A stretch of DNA of 6,269 bases from Nitrosomonas sp. UBA6494. Its GTDB lineage: Bacteria > Pseudomonadota > Gammaproteobacteria > Burkholderiales > Nitrosomonadaceae. Below the pieces are notes generated by a model. It did no database searches. It saw only the letters and a list, made by a program, of their open reading frames with translations, and had not been told where the DNA came from. Below, one piece after another: positions 1 through 6,269 of this stretch; position 1 is the stretch's first letter, and the number at the start of each line of letters is the position of its first letter. The stretch lies in NCBI GenBank assembly GCA_002435335.1, contig DJMI01000165.1:1-6269 (forward strand), written 5' to 3'. Both the position numbers and the translations under genes were made by a program.

Positions 1-897
1 CAAAAGTTCTTACACTCTCCCATACAGCGCGATCTGGACACGTTGGCTGAAGTATTTAATCCGTTTCTTCTAAATGAGATGCGTGATAAGGCGCACCACT
101 GGTTTACGGATGCCAGGAAGGTGCTAGAAATTCCGGTGATGGAATCCGCTACGGCGTTGGCATTCTGTCTGGCAAGGCAGCAATTGCAAAAGCAGATGCC
201 ACCAAATGCATTGGCACATCTGGAGGCGTATTTCAATACAGCCGAGAATCTATTAGATAAATACGACACTACCGATGCCCAATGGCGAAATAAAATCCGG
301 GTAATACCGCAAACGCAACCAATGATTGCACCGGAAATTGACATAGAGGTTTCCAATAAAATTTATACCGCGCTACTGAAGAATCGCAGGATTAAAGCCC
401 AGTACATCAAGCGCGGCGATGATAAACCGACTGACTACACGCTGAGTCCTTTGGGATTGGTCTTTCGTGGCACGGTTACTTATCTGGTTTCTTCCATGGG
501 TGATAATCGTGAACCAATTTACCTACCCTTACATCGATTTGTAGACGCCGAAATGACCGTGCAAGAGCGTTCGGTACCATCCGGCTTCGACCTGGACACC
601 TATATTAGAAAGGGTAAGCTTGACTACTTGCTTGGTGATGATGATCTCGAACTTGAGTTATTGTTAGACAAAGAAGTCGTTAATCATTTGCGTGAAGCAA
701 ACCTGTCAGAAGACCAGGAATTAACAACTGTTGGCAATAACCGAAGTCATTTGAAGGCAACCGTTAAAGATACCGGACAGTTACGCTGGTGGTTACTGGG
801 ATTTGCAGAGCACGTAGAAATCCTGAAACCGGAATCGCTGCGCCAGGAATTCAAGGCAAAAACAGCAGCAATGAAGGCACGGTACGACGATGAATAG
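1..897 (+). CDS. WYL-domain transcriptional regulator, 5' end truncated by window edge
   Basis: The frame is open from base 1 to a TAG at 895-897, giving 298 visible residues. The TTG at 43 is unlikely to be the true start: the residues before it (SPIQRDLDTLAEVFN) look like the end of an HTH recognition helix of the kind found in WYL regulators, so the gene should begin upstream of the window. Using visible numbering, a WYL domain covers about residues 115-197, with the core SPLGLVFRG, then TYLVSS, then LPLHRFVDAEM. A C-terminal WCX-like domain follows at about 217-296 (LELLLDKEVVNHL, then RWWLLGFAEHVEILKPESL). The name-giving W-Y-L is T-Y-L here (residues 160-162). Family knowledge: such proteins bind DNA through the HTH and are thought to sense nucleic-acid ligands through WYL; several control phage-defence or DNA-damage genes. 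The target here is unknown and may lie to the left. No clear hairpin-plus-T-run terminator follows the stop. Confidence 0.9.
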   Translation, partial: QKFLHSPIQRDLDTLAEVFNPFLLNEMRDKAHHWFTDARKVLEIPVMESATALAFCLARQQLQKQMPPNALAHLEAYFNTAENLLDKYDTTDAQWRNKIRVIPQTQPMIAPEIDIEVSNKIYTALLKNRRIKAQYIKRGDDKPTDYTLSPLGLVFRGTVTYLVSSMGDNREPIYLPLHRFVDAEMTVQERSVPSGFDLDTYIRKGKLDYLLGDDDLELELLLDKEVVNHLREANLSEDQELTTVGNNRSHLKATVKDTGQLRWWLLGFAEHVEILKPESLRQEFKAKTAAMKARYDDE

Positions 898-951
898 CAT
901 TTTGTGGCAGATTGGGGCAGCAGTGGCGGCAAGGGGCGCTAATTCAGAAAT

Positions 952-1029
952 TGCCGCCCCATCTCAGGAGTGCGGTATTCTGCTGATTTTTATGGGATTT
1001 CCAGACGCACTCCACCACAGGGGGCGGCA
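952..1029. repeat. 78-base nested imperfect palindrome (hairpin or cruciform)
   Basis: The outer arms TGCCGCCCC (952-960) and GGGGCGGCA (1021-1029) are perfectly complementary over 9 bases. After internal loops of 6 and 7 bases, GGAGTGCG (967-974) pairs perfectly with CGCACTCC (1006-1013). After a one-sided GTAT bulge (975-978), TCTG (979-982) pairs with CAGA (1002-1005), leaving a 19-base apical loop. That makes 21 pairs in one arm. The outer arms are nonamer copies, but the inner stems are not, so they are independent support for a fold. No run of T follows, so this is not a typical terminator. One outer arm could instead pair with 925-932. Confidence 0.6.
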
Positions 1030-1036
1030 GGGGCAG

Positions 1037-1112
1037 CAAATTTTTATATTTTTATTTAGAAAAAAAAGAATCTGCAAAAAATGTAGTTGTGGAAAAAAAA
1101 GTAGGGCAAAAA
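1037..1112. other. A/T-rich block with a DnaA-box-like site
   Basis: Long A and T runs (for example 1039-1056 and 1060-1070) fill the space between the two G-rich repeat groups, in sharp contrast with the flanks. At 1088-1096 the minus strand reads TTTTCCACA, which fits the relaxed DnaA box TTWTNCACA. An A/T-rich stretch flanked by short repeated sites is the layout of iteron-type origins, but one relaxed box in A-rich DNA is weak evidence and no replication initiator gene is in the window. Confidence 0.3.
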
Positions 1113-1121
1113 TGTCGCCTC

Positions 1122-1229
1122 TGCCGCCTCCGCGCCCCCGGCTCGCACGCTATCTATTTAACCCCATGAAAACTATACACTTCATCTGGGACGGCATGAA
1201 AAATCCGGGGGGCAGCAATTAGGGCGGCA
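1122..1229. repeat. Second nested imperfect palindrome, about 108 bases
   Basis: The outer arms TGCCGCC (1122-1128) and GGCGGCA (1223-1229) are inverted nonamer cores. Inside them CCCCCGG (1135-1141) pairs with CCGGGGG (1205-1211). Near the centre CCC (1163-1165) can pair with GGG (1188-1190), and ATGAA (1166-1170) pairs with TTCAT (1181-1185). The plan resembles that of 952-1029: inverted nonamers outside, a six-base left internal loop, then a further stem. The central loops are longer, and the G/C-run stem is low in complexity, so support is weaker than for the first palindrome. Confidence 0.4.
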
Positions 1230-1449
1230 GATGTAGCTGCAGGGGCGGCAAATCCGCCAGATCGACTGGCAACACTCTACAGCCCAAACTGCCTGTTAAA
1301 ATAATGAACCATACAAAAAAGCACCAAGCTATGCTGGGAACAGTATATTGATATTAGACTTCAATCGATAGTACACAGTATGGCTTTGGCTGTTGATCAA
1401 GGCTTTCATTGAAAACTGGCAACTGACTGTTCTGTTGAAAAGACCGGAA

Positions 1450-3639
1450 TTAACCAAGCCGAGAAATCAAATTCGTTATCCTGCGCTGTGATCGCTGATT
1501 CTTGACCGCCATAGCCAGCGCTTTGGATTGCGCGATAACCACAACCAATTGTTTTCCACGCGTAACGCCGGTATAGAGCAAGTTCCGTTCTAACAGCATA
1601 TAGTGTTGCATCGCTAAAGGAATAACGACTGCCGGGTACTCTGATCCCTGCGCTTTGTGAATGCTGATGGCGTAGGCCAACGAGATTTCGTCCAGCTCGT
1701 TAAACTCATAGTCCACGATACGATCATCAAATTGAATCTGTAGCTGGCTTTCTTCAACATCGATGGATGACACAATACCGATATCGCCGTTAAACACTTC
1801 CTTTTCATAATTATTGACCTGCTGGATTACCTTGTCGCCGGGTGCATAAGTCGAGCCGTAGCGAACAACTTTGGGTTCACTACTGCCATTCAATCGTTCT
1901 TGCAGTTCGATATTCAACGAGCGCGCACCCAGGCCGCTACGGTTCATCGGTGTCAGTACCTGTATATCGTTTACCGGATGTAGATTAAACCGTTGCGGTA
2001 TTCGTTCCAGCACAACCTGCATGAGCTTGGTAAAAATTTCTTCAGGCGATTCCGCGTGTATACAATAGAAGTCACTTAGCGTTTGCGGGTTGTCTTCTTT
2101 AGGAAGCTGACCGTGATTGATGCGATGCGCGTTGGTGATGATTTTAGAAGTGCTGGCTTGCCTAAATATCTCGGCTAAGCGAACGGTTGCGATTTTTCCG
2201 GAGTCGATTATATCCGCCAGCACAGCGCCGGGGCCGACAGACGGTAGTTGATCAACATCCCCGACGATTAGTAACGCAGCATCCAATGGAATAGCTTTTA
2301 GCAATTGATTCATCAATCCCACGTCCATCATCGATGATTCGTCAATGACAAGGCAATCTAGTTCCAACGGGAATTCATCGTTATGTTTGAATGCGAAGAC
2401 CGATGGATCGAATTCCAGCAACCGATGAACCGTTTTCGCTTCCAGGCCGGTTGATTCGGAAAGCCGTTTCGCTGCACGGCCTGTCGGTGCGCATAATGCG
2501 ATGTTGATCTGTTTGGCCCGAAGGATTTTGAGGATGCTGTTGACCAGTGTTGTCTTACCTACGCCAGGGCCGCCTGTGATGACCGTCACTTTATGCTGTA
2601 GTGCCAGTTCAATGGCTGAACGCTGCGATGCCGATAAAGTCAGTCCGGTTTTCTCTTCAACCCACGGTATCGCTTTTTGCGCATCGATCTCGCCCCAGGG
2701 CGGTGCTCCTTCATTTAACCGCAGCAAATGATTGGCGCAACCCACTTCGGCACGATAAAGCGGTGCCAAAAATATCGCTTCCTGCTGATCGATCATTTCA
2801 GCAATCAGGTTGCCTTCGTCAAGCTCGGCAGTGACGGCTTCTCCAATAATAGGCTCGGGTATTTCCAATAGCTTGACCGCCATGTCACACAACGTATCGC
2901 GCATAGCCGCACAGTGGCCATCGTTAGACCATTCCTGCAACACATGACGCACACCGGCTTGTGCACGAATCAGTGAATCCGGTGCAATGCCGAGTTTCTG
3001 CGCCAAGGTATCTGCTGTTTTGAAACCAATGCCGTGAATATCCAAAGCTAGCCGGTAAGGATTCTCTCTCACCTTGTCGATAGCCTGTTCGCCATAGGTT
3101 TTGAAGATACGCACTGAGCGTGACGTGCCGATGCCGTGCGATTGCAGGAACACCATGATTTCACGAATCACCTTTTGTTCAGCCCATGCACTGGTGACCT
3201 TTTCCTGGCGTTTTTTGCCGATACCGGGCAATTCCAGTAATCTTTCCGGCGTTTGCTCGATGACATCAAACACCGCTTCGCCAAACGCTTTTACCAGCTT
3301 CTTGGCAAAATGCGGACCGATTCCCTTGACCATGCCGGAACCTAGATATTTCTCGATACCCTCAAGAGTAGTTGGCGGAACGATTTTTAACGAGATTGCC
3401 TTGAATTGTTGACCATGCTGACGATCATTGACCCACACGCCCATACATTCGATAAACTCTCCTGCCGTAACAGATGCTGCAGAACCGATAACGGTTACCA
3501 GTTCCCGATGTGCTTTCACCTTGACGCGCAAGACGCAAAAGCCGGACGATTCACTATGAAAGGTGACGCGTTCTATCGATCCCTGTAACTTTTCCAGGGG
3601 ATTGTCGGCTGAATGCTGCGGCGTGGACTGCACGTTCAT
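1450..3639 (-). CDS. recD2: RecD2/YrrC-family ATP-dependent 5'-3' DNA helicase
   Basis: This complete 729-residue protein is a stand-alone RecD-like SF1B helicase, of the type that works without RecBC in DNA repair and replication-fork upkeep in the cytoplasm. An N-terminal OB-like domain (about 19-90) precedes helix-hairpin-helix segments (about 97-120, 134-152, 164-218; GIG or GIGKK turns). The helicase core follows: Q motif around LSASQ (335-339), Walker A GGPGVGKT (356-363), motif Ia CAPTGRAAKRL (383-393), Walker B VIDESSMMD with DE at 433-434, motif III GDVDQLPSVGPG (460-471), motif IV EIFRQ with Arg493, an SH3-like insert (about 594-651), then SIHKAQGSEYP (659-669) and the VTRG motif (692-695). 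All key residues are intact. The ATG at 3639 fits the family's N-terminus and follows an in-frame stop, although no clear Shine-Dalgarno sequence precedes it. The SEC-C gene ends 48 bases upstream on the same strand. Confidence 0.96.
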   Translation of the reverse strand: MNVQSTPQHSADNPLEKLQGSIERVTFHSESSGFCVLRVKVKAHRELVTVIGSAASVTAGEFIECMGVWVNDRQHGQQFKAISLKIVPPTTLEGIEKYLGSGMVKGIGPHFAKKLVKAFGEAVFDVIEQTPERLLELPGIGKKRQEKVTSAWAEQKVIREIMVFLQSHGIGTSRSVRIFKTYGEQAIDKVRENPYRLALDIHGIGFKTADTLAQKLGIAPDSLIRAQAGVRHVLQEWSNDGHCAAMRDTLCDMAVKLLEIPEPIIGEAVTAELDEGNLIAEMIDQQEAIFLAPLYRAEVGCANHLLRLNEGAPPWGEIDAQKAIPWVEEKTGLTLSASQRSAIELALQHKVTVITGGPGVGKTTLVNSILKILRAKQINIALCAPTGRAAKRLSESTGLEAKTVHRLLEFDPSVFAFKHNDEFPLELDCLVIDESSMMDVGLMNQLLKAIPLDAALLIVGDVDQLPSVGPGAVLADIIDSGKIATVRLAEIFRQASTSKIITNAHRINHGQLPKEDNPQTLSDFYCIHAESPEEIFTKLMQVVLERIPQRFNLHPVNDIQVLTPMNRSGLGARSLNIELQERLNGSSEPKVVRYGSTYAPGDKVIQQVNNYEKEVFNGDIGIVSSIDVEESQLQIQFDDRIVDYEFNELDEISLAYAISIHKAQGSEYPAVVIPLAMQHYMLLERNLLYTGVTRGKQLVVVIAQSKALAMAVKNQRSQRRITNLISRLG

Positions 3640-3687
3640 TAAACCAATATCATAGTCCGCAAACTTGGATGGTTATATGCGGATAAT

Positions 3688-6039
3688 TTACCGACCACAA
3701 CATTTTTTGAATTTCTTTCCACTGCCGCAAGGACATGGATCGTTGCGGCCAGTCTTTTGAGGTATTTTCAATGAAGATGGATGCAATGCAGGCAAGTCTT
3801 CTCTTCCGAGGCTTCTGCGTAATTGATTGTAAAATTGTGCGAAGTCTTGTCCGAAGTTTGGTTGCGGCATAAGAAATTGCCAATCGGCCACATGATCGAG
3901 TGCATCAGACAATAGCCTGAATGCTTCTTCATTGGTATCATCGAGTACATATGCATTAGCCAGCGCCAGTTTGATATCTATAGCATTAGGCATCAATTGC
4001 ACTGCTTTCAACAAAGCCTGTACTGCGGCCTTCGGTCTATTGATATAGGCAAGAATCTTTCCCAGTTGCAACCACGCCCGAACATCATCGGGTATCTTGG
4101 CGATTTGTTCTCTGAGCTGCTCTAGCGCTGTGGCGACGGGTAATGTTTGGCCATCAACCTTGCAGGTCATCGTTATGATACGTGAATTCGGTTGCTCCCC
4201 GTTCTCATGCGTCACTTTCATCATTAGCATTTCAGTGGTAAGCGCCATTAGGGCTGACGATGTCAATTCAAATTCAACGTATTGCCCACAGGATGCGCAA
4301 GGAAATTCATCATTGATCAGATACGGAATTTTCTCAGCATGATCTTTTGGCACAATAACGCCATTGACAGCATATTGGTTAATGTCATTGCATGATGGAC
4401 AACGTAATTCCAGACTGAGCGAATCATTCGAGAAATCGCCTGACTCGAAGGATTTTCTACGTTTCTCTTTTCTTGTCAGGTCTGCTAATGCGCGACTCTT
4501 GGCTTGCTGAATCTCATCATCCTCTTGATCCAGCAGGCGGGCAAGAATATAGCAGGCCCGGTCGATAAGCGGTTGCTGACGGCGGAGCTCCGGTTTTAGC
4601 CGATCCAGCAGGCGCTGATCTGGCGCTGTTAACGCTAATTCACAGCATGACTCCATATCACTTTGCATTAAAGCATCGAACTGTTCGCATGCAAAATCTG
4701 CCGCTGCCTGACCGCCGGTATCGGAAATTACAGCAAGCCCATAGATACGTTGCGATGAATCCAGATCATTCCAGCGTTCAATCAAGGCAGCTTGGGCGGG
4801 TTTGCCGATTTTTTGTAATACTGTTTGCGCGGCCTCACACAAATAATCGCCTTGGTCTTCGGAGATCGAGTCAATCAGACACGGCACAAATTCAGGCCAC
4901 GCCAAATCGCCCATGATTTCGGCCAACTGCACGCCACCGTAAGTATGGCTGACCGATGGCAGGCGTGTAATCATTGCAGTGGCAACATCATTACGATCAA
5001 AGGATCGCAGATGTGTCAGTAAAGCAGGATACCAGTACGCTTTAAAGAAATCAGCTGACAGCAACGCTACTGTTTCATTAAGATCAAGTGCCAAGTTATC
5101 TAATGTTTCCCGGGCATGGCTTTGAATACAGGCGGCCACAGTTAATTGAGACCGGATATCATCCAACAATAATTGATTAACCTGAGTCGAGTCTCTCAAC
5201 AGCTTCAAAAGGGTTTTACAGCTATCAAATTGAATGGAGCGCTCTTCCAACATTGGAATAACCGATGCGAAAGCTGGCGGCGTATCCAGCCACTGGTCAA
5301 GTTGATCGATGGGTGCTCCATCATGGAATATATGCATCAACGGTTCAAGGCGTTGTTCCGATTCATGCTTGCTACGATCTAAAACCAGTTCAAGATATTC
5401 CTTCTTGCCGAACAAACCTTGAAACAAGTTTTTTAGCATATTTATTCTACGATTGCCTTCACTGCTGCTGCGAAGTGCAGCAACAATTATGGATTCGAGG
5501 GTATCGAAAGATAAACCGTTACTCAAACGCAAAAGCGTTGGTAGAAAAAATACTCTGCTAAAACTTTCTTCCGGTAAAGCCAGAACTTTCTGGCTCAGTC
5601 GATTCAAAATCGGTTGCCAGGAAGCATCGATTCCAATTTCAGCTAGTACATAGATATTCAATATCCGTTCGAAATCGAAACGCGAACTCTGCTTAATATA
5701 ATCATCTAGTAAATTTAAAAGTGCTTGAGGTGCGTTGACAGCAAGGATATGAATTGCAGCATTTGCTAAAGGAGCGGGCCATTCGAACCAGCGTTTGATG
5801 ATCAGATTTGTAAACGATAAAAAATGCTCTGCGGGTAACGTGTTAAACAGTCGGGACAACGTTTCGGTTTCATCTTGATCGATCAATTGGGCAATGAAAA
5901 GATCATGAAACCATGTGGATGCTATCCGTGCCTTTTCTTCAAGATTGTTTTCTGGCAGATCGTTATAGTAACGTAATGCCCATTCCAGCATGAGCGGATC
6001 ATCCAGTTTTTCTTTTGCGCTGATAATGGGATCGAGCAT
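3688..6039 (-). CDS. Large helical-repeat / zinc-ribbon / TPR / SEC-C motif protein of unknown function
   Basis: This 783-residue protein has no signal peptide or membrane segment that I can see, so it is probably cytoplasmic. Residues 1-520 are almost wholly helical; about 371-455 looks HEAT-like (LAEIMGDLAWPEFVPCLIDSI, then AAQTVLQKIG). A basic stretch (523-529) leads into a four-cysteine zinc ribbon: CPSC (547-550) and CASC (581-584). Two TPR units of exactly 34 residues follow (650-683 and 684-717). The protein ends in a SEC-C motif, NDPCPCGSGKKFKKCCGR, with cysteines 769, 771, 780 and 781. Family knowledge: SEC-C is the zinc motif at the SecA tail that binds SecB, but many other proteins carry it with no known role. 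HEAT and TPR repeats suggest a protein-binding scaffold; this is inference. The ATG at 6039 is the first in frame after a stop; ribosome-site support is poor, and Met17 is an alternative. recD2 follows after 48 bases. Confidence 0.88.
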   Translation of the reverse strand: MLDPIISAKEKLDDPLMLEWALRYYNDLPENNLEEKARIASTWFHDLFIAQLIDQDETETLSRLFNTLPAEHFLSFTNLIIKRWFEWPAPLANAAIHILAVNAPQALLNLLDDYIKQSSRFDFERILNIYVLAEIGIDASWQPILNRLSQKVLALPEESFSRVFFLPTLLRLSNGLSFDTLESIIVAALRSSSEGNRRINMLKNLFQGLFGKKEYLELVLDRSKHESEQRLEPLMHIFHDGAPIDQLDQWLDTPPAFASVIPMLEERSIQFDSCKTLLKLLRDSTQVNQLLLDDIRSQLTVAACIQSHARETLDNLALDLNETVALLSADFFKAYWYPALLTHLRSFDRNDVATAMITRLPSVSHTYGGVQLAEIMGDLAWPEFVPCLIDSISEDQGDYLCEAAQTVLQKIGKPAQAALIERWNDLDSSQRIYGLAVISDTGGQAAADFACEQFDALMQSDMESCCELALTAPDQRLLDRLKPELRRQQPLIDRACYILARLLDQEDDEIQQAKSRALADLTRKEKRRKSFESGDFSNDSLSLELRCPSCNDINQYAVNGVIVPKDHAEKIPYLINDEFPCASCGQYVEFELTSSALMALTTEMLMMKVTHENGEQPNSRIITMTCKVDGQTLPVATALEQLREQIAKIPDDVRAWLQLGKILAYINRPKAAVQALLKAVQLMPNAIDIKLALANAYVLDDTNEEAFRLLSDALDHVADWQFLMPQPNFGQDFAQFYNQLRRSLGREDLPALHPSSLKIPQKTGRNDPCPCGSGKKFKKCCGR

Positions 6040-6115
6040 GGTTAAGGATTCATATAATAAGATTGTCGATCTTCATTTTACTTGATCATTTGATTCGTTG
6101 CTTTAACTGGAATGC

Positions 6116-6268
6116 TTATGGAAATAACGTTTCAATCAAAACTAACCAACTTGGCTTCATCAACACCATTTCGATCGAAAAAATCTCGGTCTTATTCTCA
6201 TCAATAGTCTTTGATCGGTTTTCTCCACATAGGTTTGATAAGAGTTCAACTAGCTCATGCAGATCGAT
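6116..6268 (-). CDS. Possible 3' end of an unidentified gene entering from the right edge
   Basis: On the minus strand a frame is open from the right edge to a TAA at 6118-6116, giving 50 residues that begin IDLHELVELLSNLCGE and end MKPSWLVLIETLFP. The composition is protein-like (charged and hydrophobic residues mixed, no low-complexity runs). It lies on the same strand as the next two genes, and its stop is 76 bases before the SEC-C protein start, as in an operon. I recognise no family. An open run of this length also arises by chance fairly often, so this is tentative. Confidence 0.4.
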   Translation of the reverse strand: MDLHELVELLSNLCGENRSKTIDENKTEIFSIEMVLMKPSWLVLIETLFP

Positions 6269-6269
6269 T

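Larger units (their letters stand above)
904..1253. repeat. Cluster of G-rich nonamers, consensus GGGGCRGCA(AWT)
   Basis: Plus-strand copies start at 914 (GGGGCAGCA), 923 (GTGGCGGCA), 1021 (GGGGCGGCA), 1030 (GGGGCAGCA), 1209 (GGGGCAGCA), 1221 (AGGGCGGCA) and 1242 (GGGGCGGCA). Minus-strand copies lie at 960-952 (GGGGCGGCA), 1130-1122 (GAGGCGGCA) and 1121-1113 (GAGGCGACA), with a more degenerate one at 1139-1131. Several are joined head to tail at exactly 9-base spacing (914/923, 1021/1030 and 1130/1121). Four copies continue into AAWT (949-960, 1030-1041, 1209-1220, 1242-1253), which gives a 12-base consensus GGGGCRGCAAWT. The pattern could be iteron-like protein sites, arms of a structured RNA or single-stranded DNA element, or a slippage-expanded repeat. 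The copies are seen directly; the role is unknown. Confidence 0.8.
898..1449. other. 552-base gap between convergent genes, rich in short repeats
   Basis: The WYL gene ends on the left and the recD2 gene ends on the right, so neither promoter should lie here. Positions 904-1253 alternate between G-rich 9-mer repeats and an A/T-rich block, and contain two nested imperfect palindromes (listed separately). Positions 1254-1449 have ordinary composition and show only a small hairpin (GCCAG 1256-1260 with CTGGC 1266-1270); I see no gene, tRNA or clear terminator there. An open frame at 890-1222 is judged spurious. What the gap does is unknown. Confidence 0.8.

Noticed and set aside
952..1029. Integron attC site, suggested by the bulged hairpin
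   Set aside because: The arms lack the RYYYAAC and GTTRRRY core boxes, and there is no integron integrase or cassette array.
952..1029. Rho-independent terminator for the WYL gene
   Set aside because: The hairpin has a 19-base apical loop and internal loops, and on either strand it is not followed directly by a T run.
1166..1185. ATGAA/TTCAT palindrome as an operator
   Set aside because: Only 14 of 20 bases are symmetric and no promoter or gene start lies beside it, since both flanking genes end in this gap; it is kept only as part of the larger palindrome.
890..1222. 110-codon plus-strand open frame overlapping the end of the WYL gene by 8 bases
   Set aside because: Its translation is just the G-rich repeats (Gly, Arg, Gln, Pro) followed by the A/T runs (Phe, Lys), with no family likeness and no clear ribosome site; it crosses palindromes that explain the sequence better.
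904..1253. CRISPR array
   Set aside because: The repeated units are 9-12 bases, in both orientations and unevenly spaced; there is no 25-40 base repeat with regular spacers and no cas gene.
6169..6180. Perfect 12-base palindrome TTTCGATCGAAA
   Set aside because: One or two such palindromes are expected by chance in a window of this length, and it falls inside a possible coding frame with no promoter nearby.
6118..6207. 29-codon plus-strand open frame starting at ATG 6118
   Set aside because: It is very short, has no ribosome site or recognisable motif, and lies opposite a longer open frame on the minus strand.

Overview
The window reads as bacterial chromosome of moderate GC content with tightly packed genes. 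Protein style, especially the RecD2-type helicase, suggests a proteobacterium, and a beta-proteobacterium of the Nitrosomonas kind is my best guess. That guess rests on remembered family resemblance, not on a search.

Layout: (1) Positions 1-897, plus strand, hold a WYL-domain transcriptional regulator whose N-terminus lies off the left edge. (2) Positions 898-1449 are a 552-base gap between convergent genes. It is the most unusual part of the window. It holds about a dozen copies of a G-rich 9-mer (consensus GGGGCRGCA, often extended to GGGGCRGCAAWT), partly in tandem at exact 9-base spacing, with copies on both strands. Inverted copies bound two nested imperfect palindromes (952-1029 and 1122-1229), and an A/T-rich block containing a DnaA-box-like site lies between them. 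Positions 1254-1449 of the gap look featureless. (3) Positions 1450-3639, minus strand, encode a complete RecD2/YrrC-like 5'-3' helicase. (4) Positions 3688-6039, minus strand, encode a 783-residue protein with a helical-repeat N-terminus, a zinc ribbon, two TPR repeats and a C-terminal SEC-C zinc motif. (5) Positions 6116-6268, minus strand, may be the last 50 codons of a further gene entering from the right.

Genes 3-5 face the same way with short gaps (48 and 76 bases), so they could form one transcription unit with the helicase last. No biochemical link between the SEC-C protein and RecD2 can be read from the sequence. WYL regulators often sit beside, or control, phage-defence or DNA-damage genes, but any such partner would lie to the left of this window. 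Both flanking genes end in the 898-1449 gap, so its repeats are not in the promoter position of either. A separate small element is a better reading: a repeat-type mobile element, a structured RNA, or an origin-like or relic sequence.
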